A DNA stretch of 64,000 nt. It comes from Luzula sylvatica. Lineage: Eukaryota; Streptophyta; Magnoliopsida; Poales; Juncaceae. The position numbers and the translations under genes were made by a program. How positions within the stretch are numbered: position 1 is the stretch's first letter; each line of letters opens with the position of its first letter. The notes under the pieces were generated by a model. It was not told the origin of the DNA. It did no database searches and saw only the letters and a program-made list of their open reading frames with translations. The DNA lies in the NCBI GenBank assembly GCA_946800325.1, contig OX326960.1:18462893-18526892 (forward strand), written 5' to 3'. Positions 59,288 through 64,000 of this stretch are shown here, in pieces.

Positions 59288-59573
59288 AACTCTACTCTTC
59301 CCCTCAAACATCCCACACCATTCACGATCCGTACAACACATGGGTGTGGGATGGATAAATGTTCCCAAATTGCATCCCACATTTTCGATTGTTTGTTAAT
59401 TCAAATTTTAATTAACGGTTAATTCAAAGTTGATTACCGGTCAATACAATTTGCATCAAAATTAATAATTTTAATTAACGGTTAATACATTTTTGGGTGC
59501 AAATTTGGGAGATTTGAAATGGCCCCCCCATATCGTGATGCTCAAGTGGATATGGGGGGTTCCATATTCTAGA
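59288..59573. mobile_element. MITE of the 17.9-kb (GTGCCCC/TTCCCC) family
   Basis: The left arm TCTTCCCCTCAAACATCCCA, with CCATTCACGAT after it, pairs with a right arm ending ATGGGGGGTTCCATATTCTAG. The interior AATTAACGGTTAATTCAAA is shared with the 17,924-18,234 element. The ends are approximate and no TSD is seen. Confidence 0.65.
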
Positions 59574-59773
59574 AAACACTTAAAAGGGATCGAGAGCGCA
59601 TGATAGTACGTTGTGTAATTTAGGATTTCGTTCCATGAGAAGGGTTTGTATTAATTAAGAAAAGAGTTTGGTTAATCGGGATATGAATTTGGTAAGTGTT
59701 GGTCTTATTTTTGGGTTTGGGTAGCTAATTCCACCTCTCAGTCCCTCGTTTGACTATTAAAAGTGTGTAAAAT

Positions 59774-59925
59774 TGTTGCACTCTTTCGGTTTTTCATTAA
59801 AACAAAAATGATAAATCATTCAAATAGAAAATATATCTTCATGCATATCTAATTATCTATTCAACTCAATTTGGCCCAGCTTTATTGGAGTTCGTATGTG
59901 AAAGTCACGGCAATTTAATAAAACA
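59774..59925 (-). repeat. Copia LTR sub-repeat fragment
   Basis: Matches part of the nested element's LTR (about 35,241-35,220 and flanking): TTGCACTCTTTCGGT, ATATATCTTCATG, CTAATTATCTATTCAACTCA, CAATTTGGCCCAGC and TTGGAGTTCGTATG. It is an isolated piece with no LTR ends. Confidence 0.6.
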
Positions 59926-60085
59926 TGTTTCTGCTGAATTTTCTGATTTTTGTTGCATTTTTCATATAATTTTTTTTTTGGTCCATACATGAATTATTTC
60001 CTTACATTTTTGCGTACTCGTCTTAATACATAATGCTTCACATAATTGAGATATGGAAGGTATTTCTGTTTTTATTTCCAACAAG

Positions 60086-61420
60086 CACTACAACATTTTT
60101 CTTCATTTGGGACGGTCAAAACCGACCCTAACTATTTTTGGGTCGGTTGGCCGTAGAGGTGGCAAATCCAGCCCGAACCCGAAAAAACTGTCCGACTCGC
60201 CCGAGGTCCGACTCGTCCGCGACCCGAAAATTTTAGAAAATTCAAACGACCGAACCCAACCGACTCGAACCCGAGAAATCCGATCCAAAATTGACCCGGT
60301 GTTACATATTAGTCCGACCCAACTCGATCCGAATCCGAGTTGTCCGAAACCCGATAAATCCGAGACCGACAAACCCGAACCCAAATAGCCCGAACCGAAA
60401 TTGACCCGATTCAAATCATATTAACCCGAGTTGACCCGATTAAGATCATACTAGAGATAATTTATGGTATACAAAAAGTGAAAGATTGTTTCTCTGAATA
60501 CAAATAGTATTTACGGGCAAGGTCCACCATTAGCCGTGGCACTGAGTTCGTGGTATGTGACTGTGAGTGTCAAGTGAGTTGAGTTTCGTAAGGGGAGGAA
60601 AGAAGATGGGGGCCCTACTTTAAAAACCAGGAAACCAAGTCATCACTATATTATTATTTAAATTATAATTGGAAAAAGAAGTTATAATGGTTTGAATAAT
60701 AATTTTAATTTTATATCCAATATTTCGAAAAAAAATAATTTAGTGGATCATTAAAAAAAAATCCGACACAACCCGAATTTAACTAACCCGAATTCCGAAA
60801 GAATCCGAATCCGGAACGAACCCGTATCCGATTAAATCCGAAATCCCGATTTAACCCGAGTCCGAATCATCCCGAACATGAAAATCCGACCCGACTATAA
60901 TTTCAACTCGAAATTGATCCGACCAAATATGACCCGAGCAGAACCCGACCTGATCCGAGTTGACTTAACCCGAATCCGAATCCGACAATTAACCCGAAAC
61001 CCGATGGGTTTAGCCCGAAACCGCCCGAACCCGCCTGTTTGCCACCTCTAGTTGGCCGCCCCTGATTAAACAACCCTGGCACACGCGACCCTGTGCCGCC
61101 CCTATTGGGTCGGTTTTTATTTTGGGTCAGGCCGACCCTAACTCATTTTATGTACGTTTTCTGTGCAAATGGACAGTGTACTGTACTGACAAATATTTTG
61201 TATTGTAGTGTATGTGGGGCAGGCCGACCCAAAAAGGGCCGACCCAAAAAGTCTTTTGGGACGGTTGAATTTGTCAGGGCGGGTTGTCACAACATTTTAA
61301 AATTTGTGGGGCGGGCAGACCCTGATTCAACCGATCCTAATGATTTTTTGGGTCGGGCATACCTTGAATATACAGATTATTAGGGTCGGACAGATCCTAA
61401 AATACACGTATGTTGTAGTG
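60086..61420. mobile_element. Non-autonomous CACTA element with an hAT insertion
   Basis: Starts CACTACAACA and ends TGTTGTAGTG, the signature of CACTA (En/Spm) transposons. Near both ends are repeated GGGTCGG/CCGACCC motifs, typical of CACTA subterminal repeats. Without the inserted hAT the element is about 430 bp. The expected 3-bp TSD is not perfect (AAG versus AGT). There is no transposase. Confidence 0.8.
60154..61050. mobile_element. Non-autonomous hAT element, 897 bp, with 8-bp TSD
   Basis: Ends TAGAGGTGGCAAA and TTTGCCACCTCTA are typical hAT termini. They are flanked by the perfect 8-bp duplication GTTGGCCG (60,146-60,153 and 61,051-61,058). The interior sides are filled with degenerate repeats of CCCGAACCCGA / CCGAATCCGA in one orientation, and an AT-rich centre (about 60,420-60,760) separates them. 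No transposase open frame was found. Confidence 0.92.
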
Positions 61421-61841
61421 AGTAATTATTTTTCTTATTTCCTTATTTGTTGTCTCGACCGCAACTGGACAAGTCGTGGTCGCTACGCATGCCTAGACAT
61501 GATGGTCTCGGATTGGACACGGACATGGAGAGGTATTCGGCGCGGCTCGATTATGGCTGAGACATAGGGTTTGGAGGATTTGGGGCTTCATTCTCGACCA
61601 CGACTAGGGGAATCCTGACAGGATTTGTTTTGTCTCGATCGTGATTGGTTCAGTCGGAGTCGCGATTATTCTTGGTTCTGAATTAGACTTAGAGCTCCAT
61701 ATAACAGTTGTAGCCCTCGTTCTTAATTTTCCAAGTAATATGACTAATATGGAGTTTGTATGCGAATGTTATGACTAAAATGTTAAACGTGCGTTGATGG
61801 CATGGGCGGATCCAGGATCAATACATTGCAATTTTTCATTT
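61421..61841. other. Spacer, possible LTR debris
   Basis: 61,690-61,790 has weak similarity to the Copia LTR sub-repeat (TGGAGTTTGTATGCGAATGT, TATGACTAAAATG). The rest is unrecognised. Confidence 0.35.
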
Positions 61842-61930
61842 ATTTAGGATCACCGTGGATAGAGAAGGAAATCGTGACCCTGCGCAAAGACAAACAGGAG
61901 GTCCTGGACAAATATGCAGAAAAATCCAGG
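61842..61930 (+). pseudogene. Possible orphan exon
   Basis: Flanked by an acceptor-like TTTATTTAG and a donor-like CCAG/GTCTTT. One frame gives a charged, helix-forming stretch (WIEKEIVTLRKDKQEVLDKY). A second frame is open as well. No protein family is recognised and no start codon or upstream exon was found. Confidence 0.25.
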
Positions 61931-62194
61931 TCTTTTTTAAAATTACCAAAAAAAGGGGATTAGTGGAATTTTTTATTGATGATTCTAATGAAATTATTAA
62001 GCGTATTATTTTTTTTTTGCTTTGGTGATTTCTGAAAGAGCAGATCCATGTGGGTCCCCATGGTTCATCATCTGTTGCATCGAAGATCTAATTGCAAAAA
62101 TGATACCAAGTTAAACCCTAAAGCTCCCAATAATATACTTCACCAAAAACCATTTCATTCTTATTTTTTGCTCTCTATTTGTAGGAACCAAATA

Positions 62195-62410
62195 CAAATC
62201 CAAAACACGAACCAATAAGACCATCTTCGAAACAAATCCAACTGGCACAACCAGGAATGGAGAAAGGAGGAGTAATGCAAACACAAAGAGGCTCGGGCCA
62301 TTTGGCGCAGGACTATGTTTTGATCGAGCCAAAGCCAGGTCGTCATATGGATATATCAGAGTTATGTTCAAAGAAACAAGCATCTTCATTGTTTTTTGTT
62401 TTATTTTAGC
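62195..62410 (+). pseudogene. Possible orphan terminal exon
   Basis: An acceptor-like CTCTATTTGTAG precedes an open stretch of about 70 codons that is hydrophilic, Gln/Pro/Lys-rich, and closes at a TAG near 62,410. It could be joined to 61,842-61,930 in phase only in one of that exon's two open frames. No family is recognised. It could be a gene fragment carried by a transposon. Confidence 0.22.
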
Positions 62411-62919
62411 TACATTAGATTTCATCATCATCAATAATTAATTAATTATTATTCTTTTTTAGTACCATTGTTTGAGTTTATTTCTTTCAAATTTCAACAA
62501 TATTCCGGGTCTTCTAAAATTTTGATAGTTTTGAGCATTTTTGGGTATAAGGTTTATTTTTAAATTTCAGCAATATTAGGGTTACTTTAGAGTTTTTGCT
62601 AATCGAACAATTTCAAGGATTATTTTTAAGCCTTCAAGTTTTTTGGTGTGTTTTTACAATTTTAGTGTAATTTTGAGCTTTTTTTTAGTGCTATTTTCCC
62701 AGATTTATTCGTCTATTTTTTGTTAGTGTTTCTTTTGTATTATTATAATTCTCAACATACCATCACAAAATGCCACGTGGAGTATTTATTTATTGAGTTT
62801 TTTTGCTCTTGGAACCCAAATTCACCACAAATTATCATGTGCAGTTTTTTTTTAATTTTTTTTTTGAGTTTTTTGCTATTGCAAATTCGAATTATATCCA
62901 TGTATGAAAGTAAAATATA
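62411..62919. other. T-rich spacer, nothing recognised
   Basis: Poly-T-rich sequence with no coding, repeat or RNA feature that could be supported. Confidence 0.4.
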
Positions 62920-63175
62920 TTTGACACCCCAAACTTATAGCAAAGTAAATTGATTAGTATTTCTAATTGACTCAATTAAATATTAATTGACACGTTTAAT
63001 TAACACATCAATAATTTATAATATGATAATATTAATAAATGTTAATTGACGTGTCAATTCAATTAAACGGTCAATCAAATCATTAATTGAGTCAATTAAT
63101 ATAATACTAATCAACATACTTAATTTTTTTTTGCCGCCTCATCATGAATGTTATTTTTGTTATATTGGGACACCG
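62920..63175. repeat. Imperfect inverted repeat, MITE-like
   Basis: AATTGATTAGTATTTCTAAT at the left pairs with the complement of a right-side ATTAATATAATACTAATCAA. Both continue into TTGACTCAATTAA. The outer ends TGACACCCCAAAC and GGGACACCGTA are only loosely complementary. Confidence 0.55.
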
Positions 63176-63606
63176 TATATAATTCCCGTATGAAATAATG
63201 GCTCGATTATTAATTTTTTTATGGTATAAGTTAAAATTGTGATTTTTTAAGCATTTTTTATGTTAAATAATGAAATTTCAAATGTATATTTCAGTTTTAT
63301 GTGTATTATTCACAGTTTTTTTTTAATTTATTTTGAAACTTTAATTTTGTTTGAAATATAACATATTATATTTTATTTATTTTGTTTGGATTTATAATGA
63401 TGGACCAATTTCATAGACCATAATTAATTGTAATGCATACATTCATGATATACCAATATCATGAATCTTTATTAAATATAATGTATTTATTGACATTAAT
63501 TTATTTGTAAACATATTATGATTATATTAATTGAGTTTAAACGCACCCGCGCAAATTTTATTTAAACAAATTATACAAAAATATGTAAAAAAAATAATAT
63601 GAAGAC

Positions 63607-63634
63607 CCGCGCAATTGCGGTGACTATTGCTAGT
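63607..63634 (+). mobile_element. Possible Helitron 3' terminus
   Basis: A short GC hairpin (CCGC-GCAATT-GCGG, 63,607-63,620) lies ten bases upstream of CTAG followed by T (63,630-63,634). Helitrons end in a hairpin followed by CTRR and insert at AT dinucleotides. The left end (TC) was not located, so the element's extent is unknown. Confidence 0.5.
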
Positions 63635-64000
63635 TTATACAAACTATAAACTATCTCGTTTGATCCCTAAACTAAGCTGTAAAGGTTGCCTATCATGATT
63701 CATGATTCATGATAATGGATATATGTGTATTTTGTTTTCATTTTATTTCTATGTAATGTTTACAAGGAAAAATCAATTTCTATATGTAAAAATTTATTTG
63801 ACAAACTAGATCCTGGAAACGTTATTTTTAGAATCGATATTTCTGAATCCAAAATAATTATCAATATTTCTATTAAAATCTTAAAAAAATTCTTTTTTTA
63901 ATTAAGAAATATATTTAGAAGATCCTCGTCTATCAATTTCTTCAATATATTCATTTCAATTAATCTATCAAAACTAAAAGCTATTTATAAGCAACATGAC
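63635..64000. other. AT-rich end of window, nothing recognised
   Basis: No open frame or repeat structure could be supported. Confidence 0.4.

Noticed and set aside
62111..62434. 107-codon minus-strand open frame
   Set aside because: It overlaps a plus-strand frame with better splice context and reads poly-Met/Leu from AT-rich sequence; neither strand is firmly supported.

Overview
Nuclear DNA of a flowering plant, most likely a eudicot. The signs are spliced genes with GT-AG introns, a plastid-targeted iojap protein, an organellar-type M3 oligopeptidase, Copia and L1-type retroelements, many plant-style MITEs and very AT-rich spacers. No tRNA, rRNA, CRISPR or bacterial feature was seen. I cannot name the species. 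The window runs from a satellite block, through a belt of nested transposons and minisatellites, to a gene-bearing segment at about 51-57 kb.

Layout: 1-13,828 is an AT-rich satellite (monomer about 170-176 bp, itself three subrepeats of about 58 bp). It contains one inverted block (6,485-12,420). A decayed relative of the same satellite lies at about 16,090-17,830. Between them is a GA-rich, low-complexity spacer. At 17.9-25 kb there are at least seven MITE-like foldback elements, a LINE 3' relic and an intact single-exon BTB/POZ gene (19,647-20,483, minus) with an acidic insertion inside its BTB fold; duplicated flanks suggest it is the survivor of a tandem array. At 25.5-27.8 kb is an L1-type LINE with a nonsense codon and a missing 3' half. 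At 29.2-32.05 kb is a tandem array with an A-B-B higher-order pattern. At 32.4-33.6 kb is a repeat laced with ATT microsatellites. At 33.66-34.13 kb is a minisatellite built on the palindrome GGCGGTACCGCC.

34,168-49,882 is a dead Copia element on the plus strand without a 5' LTR. Its gag is split by a complete related Copia element on the minus strand (34,465-42,832; two 1,000-bp LTRs, TSD AAGAT). Its RNase H region is split by a 1,353-bp solo LTR (46,091-47,443; TSD TATAT). Removing the two insertions rejoins gag and pol in the right codon register.

The gene segment holds two complete genes arranged tail to tail: an iojap/RsfS homolog (51,287-52,200, plus, 4 exons, 209 aa) and an M3 thimet-type oligopeptidase (52,915-56,886, minus, 17 exons, 787 aa). 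A MITE sits between their 3' ends. Both products are predicted to act in organelles (ribosome-subunit joining, and degradation of cleaved targeting peptides). After 57 kb the DNA is again transposon-rich: MITE within MITE, hAT within CACTA (each with clear ends), LTR fragments, two possible orphan exons and a possible Helitron 3' end at 63.6 kb. All coordinates, exon boundaries and divergence counts were read by eye and no database was searched.
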